From contig NZ_JADR01000009.1 of assembly GCF_000518485.1 (NCBI RefSeq), positions 124,001-188,000 of the forward strand: DNA of 64,000 bases, in the 5' to 3' direction. Of this stretch, positions 35,346 to 43,070 are shown piece by piece; the stretch's first letter is position 1, and the number at the start of each line of letters is the position of its first letter. This stretch comes from Olleya marilimosa CAM030. Lineage in GTDB: Bacteria; Bacteroidota; Bacteroidia; Flavobacteriales; Flavobacteriaceae. Below the pieces are notes generated by a model that had not been told where the DNA came from, did no database searches, and worked only from the letters and a program-made list of their open reading frames with translations. The position numbers and the translations under genes are program-made.

Positions 35346-35388
35346 AACCAAAGAAGTTCAAAAACAACTTGAACTCCGATTAACAAGA

Positions 35389-35406
35389 TTCCCACTTTCG
35401 TGGGAA
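35389..35406. repeat. Hairpin repeat TTCCCAC-TTTC-GTGGGAA just before the ACMSD start
   Basis: A perfect 7-bp stem with a 4-base loop ends 6 bases before the ATG at 35413. It resembles dispersed TCCC..GGGA palindromes of flavobacteria and would cover the ribosome landing site in the mRNA, so it could reduce or condition translation. Confidence 0.65.
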
Positions 35407-35412
35407 GTGAAT

Positions 35413-36498
35413 ATGGAAACACGTAAACTTAGAATTAACGGTCACTCACACTTATTGCCATATCCAGAGGAAATCCCTCAGTTTATGCAAGACAAAGAAA
35501 TTTTTTGGGTGGATAAAGACCGAAAATTTATGCTTCAAAAAGATTGGAACAGACCAATTACAGATTCTAGTTTCTTTTTAGATGAAAAACTAGCTTGGAT
35601 GGAACGTTTTAAAATTGACCATGCAGTTGTTTTAAATTTATCGCAATTATATGGTAATGGTTTGCGTGTGGAAGAAATGAAGCAAGCGCTTAAATTTCAA
35701 AACGATTTTAATGCTAAAGTACAACGCGAAAACCCAAGTAAATTTACTTGTGGTTTTGTAGTACATCCTGGTTTTGTTAGAGGAGCCTGTTGGGAAATTG
35801 AGCGTTGTGTGGAAGAATTAGGTATGCAATTACTTTGCTTACCAACCCATTATATGGATACTATTGGAACTTGGCGTTGTATTTTTGACGAAGAAAACGA
35901 GCCTATTTTTGAAATGGCTAACAAGTATAATCTAGCTGTAGAAATACACCCTTACGATGGTGAAAAATTTATAAAACTAGAAAACACGTCTTGGCGTTTT
36001 CACTTAATATGGATGCTAGCACAATGTGCAGATGCCTACCACTTTTTAACTTTAAACGGTTACCAAGATAAGTACCCAAATATGAGAACTTGTTTTGCGC
36101 ATGGTGGACAATTAGCACAAATAAACTTAGGAAGACGTATTCAAGGTTTTGATGGTAGACCAGATTTATTTGAAGGTAAAAGTCACCCAAGAAAAGCGGT
36201 TGGACATAAAAACATATTTTTCGATACCTTAGTACATGATACTGGTGGATTAGATTTATTATTAAAAAACCAAGGTTCTAAACAGGTATTAATGGGACTT
36301 GACGATCCTTATCCTTTAGGGGAAATGGAAAGCGAGAAACAAAGCTCGTATCCTGGAAAAATTTTAGATTTAGCTATAGAACGAAAAATTATTACAGAAA
36401 CAGAACGAGATGCTATTTGGGAAGATAACGTGATCCAATGGTTATGTGGAGATGACCAAGCTGCTAAAGACAAACTTGTAAAACGAATATTGGGTTAA
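35413..36498 (+). CDS. 2-amino-3-carboxymuconate-6-semialdehyde decarboxylase (ACMSD)
   Basis: About 361 aa, amidohydrolase superfamily with a metal-dependent TIM barrel. The metal motif HxH is at His11 and His13 (INGHSHLLPYPEE), with further ligands in VEIHPYDGEK and a conserved CFAHGGQLAQINLGRR, and the metal Asp in MGLDDPYPLGEME. ACMSD removes CO2 from the HAO product, diverting flux from quinolinate/NAD to 2-aminomuconate. ATG at 35413 is chosen over in-frame GTG at 35407, which lies at the hairpin base. Its stop shares a base with the next small gene's ATG. Confidence 0.94.
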   Translation: METRKLRINGHSHLLPYPEEIPQFMQDKEIFWVDKDRKFMLQKDWNRPITDSSFFLDEKLAWMERFKIDHAVVLNLSQLYGNGLRVEEMKQALKFQNDFNAKVQRENPSKFTCGFVVHPGFVRGACWEIERCVEELGMQLLCLPTHYMDTIGTWRCIFDEENEPIFEMANKYNLAVEIHPYDGEKFIKLENTSWRFHLIWMLAQCADAYHFLTLNGYQDKYPNMRTCFAHGGQLAQINLGRRIQGFDGRPDLFEGKSHPRKAVGHKNIFFDTLVHDTGGLDLLLKNQGSKQVLMGLDDPYPLGEMESEKQSSYPGKILDLAIERKIITETERDAIWEDNVIQWLCGDDQAAKDKLVKRILG

Positions 36499-36629
36499 TG
36501 AAAAAAGAATCTTTTTGGGATAGCGTAGCAAACTACATTAAATTTAAAACCATTATTCCATTAATAGTCATGGCAGTAGTACTCCTTGCGCTTCTAGTAA
36601 AAGCACTTTACAACACTATAATAGGTTAA
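36498..36629 (+). CDS. 43-aa single-pass membrane peptide coupled to ACMSD
   Basis: The ATG at 36498-36500 overlaps the ACMSD TAA (TAATG), and the frame runs to TAA at 36627-36629. The peptide starts MKKESFWDSVANYIKFK, then has one hydrophobic helix of about 20 residues (TIIPLIVMAVVLLALLVKAL) and ends YNTIIG. The overlap and the clean membrane-helix pattern argue for a real gene, too short for ordinary gene callers. No family is recognised. It may tether or regulate a pathway protein at the membrane; that is inference. Confidence 0.65.
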   Translation: MKKESFWDSVANYIKFKTIIPLIVMAVVLLALLVKALYNTIIG

Positions 36630-36638
36630 ACATTATTT

Positions 36639-37280
36639 ATGTACTTTTTACCAGAAAAATTAGACGACTATGTTGTTGCTCACAGTCAAGATGAGCCAGA
36701 ATTATTACAACAATTAACTAGAGAAACTTATCAAAAAATATTACAGCCAATTATGTTGTCTGGACCTTACCAAGGTCGCGTGCTAAGCATGATTTCTAAA
36801 TTAATTAGACCAAAATCTATTTTAGAACTTGGTACTTTTACTGGTTATGCAACGCTTTGTTTAGCAGAAGGCTTGCATCCAGAAGGCGAAATACATACTA
36901 TTGATGTTAATGAAGAATTAGAAGATTTTCAGCGTAAATATTTTGACAAATCTGGTTACGGAACACAAATACATCAACACTTAGGGAGTGCAATAGATAT
37001 ATTACCAACATTAGATAAAACCTTTGATTTGGTTTTTATTGATGCTGACAAACCTAACTACGTTAATTACTTTCATTTAATTATTGACAAACTAAATCCA
37101 GGAGGCATCATACTTTCTGATAATGTATTATGGCATGGAAAAGTGATTGAACCTGTTGATGCTAAAGACGTTTCTACTAATGTTGTTTTAGAGTTTAATA
37201 CACTTTTAAAAGAAGATCCAAGAATCGAAACCGTTTTATTACCTATTAGAGATGGTTTAACTATTAGCCGCAAAATATAA
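36639..37280 (+). CDS. O-methyltransferase (caffeoyl-CoA OMT-like, family 3)
   Basis: A 213-aa class I SAM-dependent methyltransferase. SAM motif I is ILELGTFTGYATLCLAEGL, followed by IHTIDVNEELEDFQRKYF and the metal-binding DLVFIDADKPNYVNYF, with a later SDNVLWHGKV supplying another metal ligand. Such enzymes use Mg2+ and methylate catechol-type hydroxyls. Following the kynurenine genes by 9 bases, it might act on 3-hydroxyanthranilate-like or other catechol substrates, but this is only context. Homologues also occur outside such operons. Confidence 0.88.
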   Translation: MYFLPEKLDDYVVAHSQDEPELLQQLTRETYQKILQPIMLSGPYQGRVLSMISKLIRPKSILELGTFTGYATLCLAEGLHPEGEIHTIDVNEELEDFQRKYFDKSGYGTQIHQHLGSAIDILPTLDKTFDLVFIDADKPNYVNYFHLIIDKLNPGGIILSDNVLWHGKVIEPVDAKDVSTNVVLEFNTLLKEDPRIETVLLPIRDGLTISRKI

Positions 37281-37288
37281 TATTACTA

Positions 37289-38068
37289 ATGAGTAAATTA
37301 GATATAAGAACCGTTGATGTCACACAATACGTCACACCTTTAAGAGAAGGTGGTTCTTTACCTGCTATTGTAAAAGCTAGCGACGATTTTTTATATGTCT
37401 TAAAATTTAGAGGAGCTGGACAAGGCAAAAAGGCTTTGATAGCCGAATTTATTGGAGGCGAATTAGCACGAGCTATAGGTTTAAAAGTACCGGAATTGGT
37501 GTTTATGAATTTAGACGATTCGTTTAGTAAAATGGAACCTGACGAAGAAATACAAGACTTACTTAAATTTAGCGTTGGCTTAAACTTAGGGTTGCATTAT
37601 TTAAGTGGCTCTATAACTTTTGACCCTTTAGCATCTGTTGCAGATGCTAAAACAGCCTCTAAAGTGGTATTATTGGATAGTATTATTAGTAATATAGATA
37701 GGACTTCTAAAAATCCAAATATCCTAAATTGGAATAAAGAATTATGGGTTATAGATAATGGAGCAAGCTTTTATTTTCATCATAATTGGGACACATGGAG
37801 CACTCATTTAACAAGAACTTTTCCGTTAATAAAAGACCATGTACTACTAAGTCGTGCAACGGATTTAGACAATGCTTCAAAAGAAATAATTAAAGCTTTA
37901 GATAAAGATACTATTCAAAACATTATAAATACAATACCTGAAGATTGGTTATTAAACGAGTCTGACACCTTAACACCAACACAAATAAGAGCAGCTTATA
38001 TAGACTATTTAGAAGCTAAACTCACCATGATAGATTCACTAGTTAAAGAAGCGAAAGATGCAAGATAA
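37289..38068 (+). CDS. HipA-like kinase domain protein
   Basis: A 259-aa protein with a compact HipA-like kinase fold and no separate N-terminal HipA subdomain. Core elements: FLYVLKFRGAGQGKKALIAEF with the beta-3 Lys, the catalytic loop SNIDRTSKNPNIL with Asp and Asn, and the metal-binding Asp in LWVIDNGASFYFHH. The motifs look intact, so kinase activity is plausible; the substrate is unknown. It overlaps the downstream DUF3037 gene by 11 bases, a pairing I know from several phyla. Toxin-antitoxin behaviour is possible but not shown by the sequence. Confidence 0.82.
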   Translation: MSKLDIRTVDVTQYVTPLREGGSLPAIVKASDDFLYVLKFRGAGQGKKALIAEFIGGELARAIGLKVPELVFMNLDDSFSKMEPDEEIQDLLKFSVGLNLGLHYLSGSITFDPLASVADAKTASKVVLLDSIISNIDRTSKNPNILNWNKELWVIDNGASFYFHHNWDTWSTHLTRTFPLIKDHVLLSRATDLDNASKEIIKALDKDTIQNIINTIPEDWLLNESDTLTPTQIRAAYIDYLEAKLTMIDSLVKEAKDAR

Positions 38069-38459
38069 AGTTACTTTTGAATACGCAATTATTAGGCTTG
38101 TACCTAAAGTGGAACGTGAAGAGTTTTTTAATATTGGAGTTATATTGTACTCCAAACGCAAAAAATTTGTTGGAGTTAAATACAAAATTAATGAATCTAA
38201 ATTAAATGCATTTGGATGTGATTTAGATTTAGATACTTTAAATAACTACCTGAAATCGTGGGAATTAATTTGTAAAGGCGATGCATCTGCAGGAACAATT
38301 AGTCAATTTGAAATATCTGATAGATTTAGATGGTTAGCAGCTACAAGAAGTACAATAATACAAAGTTCTAAAACTCATTCTGGATTAACAAATGATCCTG
38401 AAAAAGAACTAGAAGACATTTTTAAGTCTTATGTTTTGTGTGATAAAACTGAATATTAA
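38058..38459 (+). CDS. DUF3037 domain-containing protein
   Basis: A 133-aa soluble protein. The DUF3037 signature is at the N-terminus: FEYAIIRLVPKVEREEFFNIGVILYSKRKKFVGVKY, and later DRFRWLAATRSTIIQSSKTHSGLTNDPEKELEDIF. Function of the family is unknown. The ATG lies 11 bases inside the HipA-like gene, so translation is tightly coupled and the two products probably act together, perhaps with this protein as a regulator or target of the kinase (inference). Confidence 0.88.
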   Translation: MQDKVTFEYAIIRLVPKVEREEFFNIGVILYSKRKKFVGVKYKINESKLNAFGCDLDLDTLNNYLKSWELICKGDASAGTISQFEISDRFRWLAATRSTIIQSSKTHSGLTNDPEKELEDIFKSYVLCDKTEY

Positions 38460-38469
38460 TTTTTTTTGA

Positions 38470-39513
38470 TTACTCTTTATTAAACATTCTATTAGCTAAA
38501 TAACTAGCATCTTTAGACACTCCTCCTAACGTTGCAGAACCACGAGTAAACATCCATGGTAAACCTATAAAGTATAAGCCATCTATATTGCTAACACCTC
38601 TATAATTTTTTGGATACCCATTAGCATCTAGCTCTAAACCCTGAATCCATTTAAAATTAGGACGATAACCTGTTGCCCAAATCACATTTTTTATTGTTGA
38701 AACTTTTTGCCTTTCAAAAAAAACATCATTGTTTAAAGCATCTTTTGTACGTCCTACAGCTATTACGTTTTTTTTAGACAAAATCTCTTTAACATCTGTA
38801 CCAATGACAGGCTGTGTAGATGAGTTTATTTTTTTCCCAATCCAACTATACTTACTATAACTTAAAAAACCAACTACAGTAAACCACCACCACAACGTTT
38901 TACCCAAAAAATTTTGTGGTAAAGACTTTACTGTTGTATCGCCAGAAAAGTAAACCGTTCTAGATGCATCCTTAGAGATTTCATTTAGTATTTGATAACC
39001 AGAATCTCCTCCTCCTACAACCAATGCATCTCCTTGTTGTAATTGCTTAACACCTTTGTAGTAATTACTATGCATTTGCAAAGTGCTTTTGGAAATTTTA
39101 GTATGACAAGGTGGTGTGTATGGTATATGGAATGGACCTGTTGCGACAACTACATTTTTAGCTTCTATTTGACCATTTTTATGCTGAACATAAAAACCTC
39201 TTTCAGTTTTTGAAACAGACGTTACTAAAGTATTTAACTGCACAGGAATATCAAATTCTGTAACATAATTCTTAAAATAATTAGCAACATCAACCTTAGT
39301 TGGGTAATAACCTTTTGGTGCATCAAATTTTAAACCTGGTAAATGGTTATATTCTGTTGGTGTAAATAACTTTAAAGAATCCCATCGATTTAGCCATGAT
39401 GCTCCAATTTCGGCTTCGCCATCAATAACTAAAAAATCTACATTCATTTGTTTTAAATGATAAGCCATAGCTAAACCAGCTTGTGCGCCTCCAATTACTA
39501 CATAATCCAACAT
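38470..39513 (-). CDS. NAD(P)/FAD-dependent oxidoreductase, flavin monooxygenase-like
   Basis: A 347-aa flavoprotein with an N-terminal FAD motif YVVIGGAQAGLAMAYHLKQM and a second NAD(P) motif ALVVGGGDSGYQILNEIS in the middle. GASWLNRWDSLKLFTPTEYNHLPG matches the CzcO/YUCCA-like single-component monooxygenases, as does the WATGYRPNFKWIQG C-terminal motif. Substrate unknown; bacterial members act on arsenic, indole or cyclic ketone compounds, none of which is indicated here. It is convergent with the DUF3037 gene. Confidence 0.88.
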   Translation of the reverse strand: MLDYVVIGGAQAGLAMAYHLKQMNVDFLVIDGEAEIGASWLNRWDSLKLFTPTEYNHLPGLKFDAPKGYYPTKVDVANYFKNYVTEFDIPVQLNTLVTSVSKTERGFYVQHKNGQIEAKNVVVATGPFHIPYTPPCHTKISKSTLQMHSNYYKGVKQLQQGDALVVGGGDSGYQILNEISKDASRTVYFSGDTTVKSLPQNFLGKTLWWWFTVVGFLSYSKYSWIGKKINSSTQPVIGTDVKEILSKKNVIAVGRTKDALNNDVFFERQKVSTIKNVIWATGYRPNFKWIQGLELDANGYPKNYRGVSNIDGLYFIGLPWMFTRGSATLGGVSKDASYLANRMFNKE

Positions 39514-39704
39514 CTAAGTTCCTTTTTAAATTAGGTGTAAAAGTACCCACAATTTGTCAATCTAAGCAATAAAGACAAGCTCAAGATTAATTCATGGTTG
39601 TTAAACCTATTGATAATACTCATTAAAAAAAGACTTAACTCGACCAAACGCCTTTTTCACTAATTACTAATTATTTAATAAGCTAAATAGTATACTTTTA
39701 TTAA

Positions 39705-40211
39705 ATGAAGTATAAATTAATAATATTCTTTATAATAATAATTGGGCAAACAATTAGTGCTCAAAATACTATTAAGGATAGCACATTAACATTGTATGAC
39801 AATATTGAATGGCTTAATAATTTTGAAAGTCAAGTATTAAAAAGTAATAAAATTGAATTAATAAAACATAAAATCAACGCAGATACATTATTTACAGCTA
39901 AAACTGCAAATTCTAGAATTCAATTTAAAAACAAAAGCAACCCTATTTTACCCAAAGAAAAAATAGAGTGCGATTGCAAAATTCAGTTTTTAATAAATTT
40001 AAACGAACCTAATTATTATTTACTTGATCCTATAGCGTATCCTAAAACGACAATGGTTCTAAAATTAATAAACTTAAATAATATTGAAGATTTTTATATT
40101 ATAAAACAGGCTGAAGCTGCTGCTTTATTTGGAGAGCAAGCCAAATGTGGTGTCCTTATCCTTAAAACCAAAAACAAGCAACTTATAAAAAAAGTAAAAC
40201 AAATATTATAA
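39705..40211 (+). CDS. Small exported protein with a TonB-plug-like C-terminal motif
   Basis: A 168-aa protein with a signal peptide (about 1-19, ending TISAQ). Mid-region has a CDC motif (KIECDCKIQFLINLN). The C-terminal part IEDFYIIKQAEAAALFGEQAKCGVLILKTK closely resembles the plug-domain hallmark of SusC-type TonB receptors (VLKGxSAAALYGSRAANGVILITTK), yet there is no barrel. Such mini-proteins occur in Flavobacteriaceae without known role; they might bind TonB-receptor partners (inference). It is transcribed alone. Confidence 0.72.
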   Translation: MKYKLIIFFIIIIGQTISAQNTIKDSTLTLYDNIEWLNNFESQVLKSNKIELIKHKINADTLFTAKTANSRIQFKNKSNPILPKEKIECDCKIQFLINLNEPNYYLLDPIAYPKTTMVLKLINLNNIEDFYIIKQAEAAALFGEQAKCGVLILKTKNKQLIKKVKQIL

Positions 40212-40321
40212 TTGCAGGTAGCAACTAGCAATTTAACAACATTTAACTAAAGTTTCCTATTGCCATATATTTTCACGAAATTTAGGCTATAACGTAAAAT
40301 ATTAATCACTAAATCGTAAAT

Positions 40322-40852
40322 ATGGATTGGATATATTCTTTAAATGACCCTTTATGGGAGACAATTGTAGGTAGCCTTATATTATTTGTAGTCATTATTT
40401 TATTAACTAGAATAATAGGATTACGCTCGTTTGCTAAATTTACAGCTTATGACTTTGCTTTTACTATTGCTATAGGTAGTATTATTTCTTCAACTTTAAC
40501 ATCAAGTACGTCAATAACACATGGTAGTGTTGCAATTGCAGCCTTACTATTTTTAACTTATATCTTCTCTACTTTACAAAAAAAGTTTCCTAGTATAAAC
40601 ACTTTAATATCAAATAAGCCTTTATTATTAATGAAAGGCCAAACCATTTTACATGACAATTTAAAACATGCTAGAATTGAAAAGTCTCAATTAATAGCTA
40701 AGTTAAGAGAAGCAAATGTGTTAGACTTTAAACAAATTGAAGCTGTGGTTTTAGAATCTACAGGAGATATATCTGTATTACATAAATCCTCTGAATCTGA
40801 CGACACAAATTTAAGTGCTGAACTCTTAAAAGGTGTTAGAGAAACACCTTAA
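40322..40852 (+). CDS. DUF421 (YetF-type) membrane protein
   Basis: A 176-aa protein with three N-terminal membrane helices (about 17-35, 45-60, 65-85) and a C-terminal soluble DUF421/YetF_C domain. Signatures: RIIGLRSFAKFTAYDFAFTIAIGSIISS, NKPLLLMKGQTILHDNLKHARI and LREANVLDFKQIEAVVLESTGDISVL. The family is widespread and implicated in some spore formers in outgrowth, with no biochemical function known. The gene ends at a strong terminator shared with the convergent protease gene. Confidence 0.9.
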   Translation: MDWIYSLNDPLWETIVGSLILFVVIILLTRIIGLRSFAKFTAYDFAFTIAIGSIISSTLTSSTSITHGSVAIAALLFLTYIFSTLQKKFPSINTLISNKPLLLMKGQTILHDNLKHARIEKSQLIAKLREANVLDFKQIEAVVLESTGDISVLHKSSESDDTNLSAELLKGVRETP

Positions 40853-40870
40853 TCAAAAGTATTATAAAAT

Positions 40871-40903
40871 AAAAAAGCCTCTCAAAATATTGAGAGGCTT
40901 TTT
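40871..40903. terminator. Bidirectional intrinsic terminator
   Basis: AAAAAGCCTCTCAA and TTGAGAGGCTTTTT pair perfectly around AATA between the convergent DUF421 and peptidase genes. Confidence 0.92.
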
Positions 40904-40921
40904 AAATTAACACTAAAAACT

Positions 40922-42436
40922 TTACTGAACTGCTTGTAAGGCGTCAATGTTACCATAACCAAAACTACTGTTCTTGTTAGGATAAAACTGGGCAGATTGC
41001 TTTAATTTATTTAACACTTGTGTTCTAGACCAAGATGGATGTCTTGACCAAACTAATGCTGCAATACCTGCTGTAGTTGCTGTTGCTACAGATGATCCAC
41101 CTGTGTAACGTCTATCTCCATTATAAAAACCTAAAACTGGAGGTGCTTTACTAGTATTATTATCACCTTCCATAATAATTGTAAAATCTATTTTATCTCC
41201 ACTGTGACACACTTCGCATCTGTCGTAATTAGGACCATCATCAACTCCAGTTACAGCAACAGTCTCAGACATAGTTGCAGGAAAAATTACACCATAACCA
41301 TTTGTAAAACTAGTTGACGTCCCACCTGCTGCAAAAATTAATTTACCTTTACTATATGCATATTTAACAGCATCTTTAATATTACCAATAGACCATACAT
41401 AACCAATTGACATAGATATAATCTTTACGTCACTTCTGTTTCCTAATTGTGTTAATGCTGCAGACACACCTTTACGCTCATGATAGTCGTTAAGTAAAAC
41501 ATCTTCTGTTGCTCTGTAAGCTACTAAGTTTGCATTATATGCTACACCAACTGGCATACCATTATCATTACGTGGTGCTGCCATAGTTGATGCCATAGCT
41601 GTACCGTGTCCACATTTATCATGAGGTCCATCATAATTATTAGACCACCACCATGACGAGTCAATAAAGGTTCCATATTTTTGAACAAAACGACCGTTAG
41701 AATATCCATCATTAATTCCTGAGGTGTTTAATAAGCTTTGAGATGCTGACACACCTGTATCAATTAACCCAATAGTAATACCTGATCCAGTACTATAGTT
41801 CCAAGCTTGCGGAATATTATGTTTGTTAAAATGCCAAGACACTTGTGCATTGTTTGGTGCTATTGTTGTGTAATGCGATGCGTTTATTGCATCTGCATTT
41901 TTATCACATCCTGAGCTTGAGCGTGCATTATTTACGGTTTCGTAGTGGTTATAACCGTTAGGCTCTAAATATCTAACACCATCTGCTTCCAACAATTGTT
42001 TAATGGTTATAAAGTTTTCTACTTTAACGTCTACAACATTTATTATTTCATGTTCAAACATGGTCTTTTCGCTTTTTTTATAAGCTTCATTAGCTTCTAC
42101 TAATTGTTCAATAGTAGCTAAGGTTGACTTTAAACGTTCTGACTTAACCTCTGCAAAACTTTCTCCTTCTTCTCCATATCCTATCGTTAGGATATTATTA
42201 CCTCTAACTACTGCACTCCATAAGGTATGAGGCGTTACATCTTTCCAGTCAAAGCTTCCGGTTTCAGTAAGACTTGTATTAATTATAGCATTAATTTCTG
42301 GGATAGTCAATGCTGCTTTTTGGTCGTCGTTAATTGTGGTTTCTTCTGGATTGTCTAGATAGGCCTCGTCCTGACAAGCATTAAAAAAAGCAAATGTCAC
42401 TAAAAGCAATGACAATTTAATTACATGTTTTTTCAT
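40922..42436 (-). CDS. S8 family (subtilisin-like) serine peptidase, predicted lipoprotein
   Basis: A 504-aa protein with a lipoprotein signal peptide (FFNAC, Cys21), a propeptide-like region with a possible inhibitor function (about 30-165), and a subtilase domain (about 215-495). The catalytic triad is visible: Asp in IGLIDTGVSAS, His in CGHGTAMASTMA, Ser in TGGSSVATATTAGIAA. The usual GTSMA is GSSVA, an accepted variant. It is probably on the outer or inner membrane facing the periplasm or surface. Several Cys in the mature part could form disulfides. Confidence 0.92.
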   Translation of the reverse strand: MKKHVIKLSLLLVTFAFFNACQDEAYLDNPEETTINDDQKAALTIPEINAIINTSLTETGSFDWKDVTPHTLWSAVVRGNNILTIGYGEEGESFAEVKSERLKSTLATIEQLVEANEAYKKSEKTMFEHEIINVVDVKVENFITIKQLLEADGVRYLEPNGYNHYETVNNARSSSGCDKNADAINASHYTTIAPNNAQVSWHFNKHNIPQAWNYSTGSGITIGLIDTGVSASQSLLNTSGINDGYSNGRFVQKYGTFIDSSWWWSNNYDGPHDKCGHGTAMASTMAAPRNDNGMPVGVAYNANLVAYRATEDVLLNDYHERKGVSAALTQLGNRSDVKIISMSIGYVWSIGNIKDAVKYAYSKGKLIFAAGGTSTSFTNGYGVIFPATMSETVAVTGVDDGPNYDRCEVCHSGDKIDFTIIMEGDNNTSKAPPVLGFYNGDRRYTGGSSVATATTAGIAALVWSRHPSWSRTQVLNKLKQSAQFYPNKNSSFGYGNIDALQAVQ

Positions 42437-42676
42437 TTTATATAGTTTAAGGTTGATGCTTAAATATATAAATTATTCTTAAAAAAAAGTTAACAAATTT
42501 GACAAATTAACAATTAGACAACACATAAAGTAGTAAATCAATACCTTTTTAAGAGTACTACATTGCGTTAGCGGTAGCAATGACATCCTTTTTTTGCTGC
42601 CATATATGGCAAAAAAAGATATAATGGATGACGCGACCCTTGTGGTAACGCCCTAATAGTTAAAATAATTTTGGGT
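42437..42676. other. Intergenic region holding a large palindromic repeat
   Basis: Between the peptidase start and the tatA stop no credible ORF is seen. The AT-rich leader of the peptidase (42437-42540) is followed by the repeat described at 42565-42654. Confidence 0.6.
42565..42654. repeat. Large cruciform intergenic repeat (GCGTTA...TAACGC)
   Basis: Nested inverted arms: GCGTTA at 42565-42570 with TAACGC at 42646-42651; CATCC at 42584-42588 with GGATG at 42626-42630; inside them TTTTTTTGC...GCAAAAAAA around the palindrome GCCATATATGGC. The end GACCCTTGTGGTAACGCCC recurs in related form at 34531-34552. I recall comparable GCGGTAGCA...GACATCCTTTTT elements in many Flavobacteriaceae. Confidence 0.75.
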
Positions 42677-42964
42677 TTATAGTTTACGACGTACAGATCC
42701 TGTAAACTCTTCTAGATCGTCTTTAACTTTTTTAAGCTCTTCGTTTACATCATTGGTGATGCTTGTGTCCAAACCGTTACGTTCTGCAGATTTAGTGATT
42801 TCGGTTTTAATATCGTTAGTTGCGTCTTTAAGTTGGCGCATACCTTTACCTAAACCTTTGGCAATTTCTGGTACATTTTTAGCACCAAATACCATAACAA
42901 CGATAAGTAGGATGAAAAATATTTCTCCTCCGCTTATAAATAAAAATGTTGCTAATTTAATCAT
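42677..42964 (-). CDS. tatA: Twin-arginine translocase subunit TatA/TatE
   Basis: A 95-aa protein with one N-terminal membrane helix (GEIFFILLIVVMVFGAKNVPEI), the conserved hinge FGAKNVPEIAKGLGKGMRQLKDA, and an amphipathic helix followed by a charged tail. TatA forms the channel-like part of the folded-protein export system. No tatB/tatC is adjacent here, which is common in Bacteroidota where tat genes are scattered. Start ATG at 42964. Confidence 0.92.
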   Translation of the reverse strand: MIKLATFLFISGGEIFFILLIVVMVFGAKNVPEIAKGLGKGMRQLKDATNDIKTEITKSAERNGLDTSITNDVNEELKKVKDDLEEFTGSVRRKL

Positions 42965-43070
42965 GGTACAAATATACTAAGTTGTTTTGATTGTTTGAAT
43001 AAACTACTGTTTTTTTTAAGAGTCTTTTAGTACGATTTTTGTATTTTTACATCAAGTGAAACACAATACT

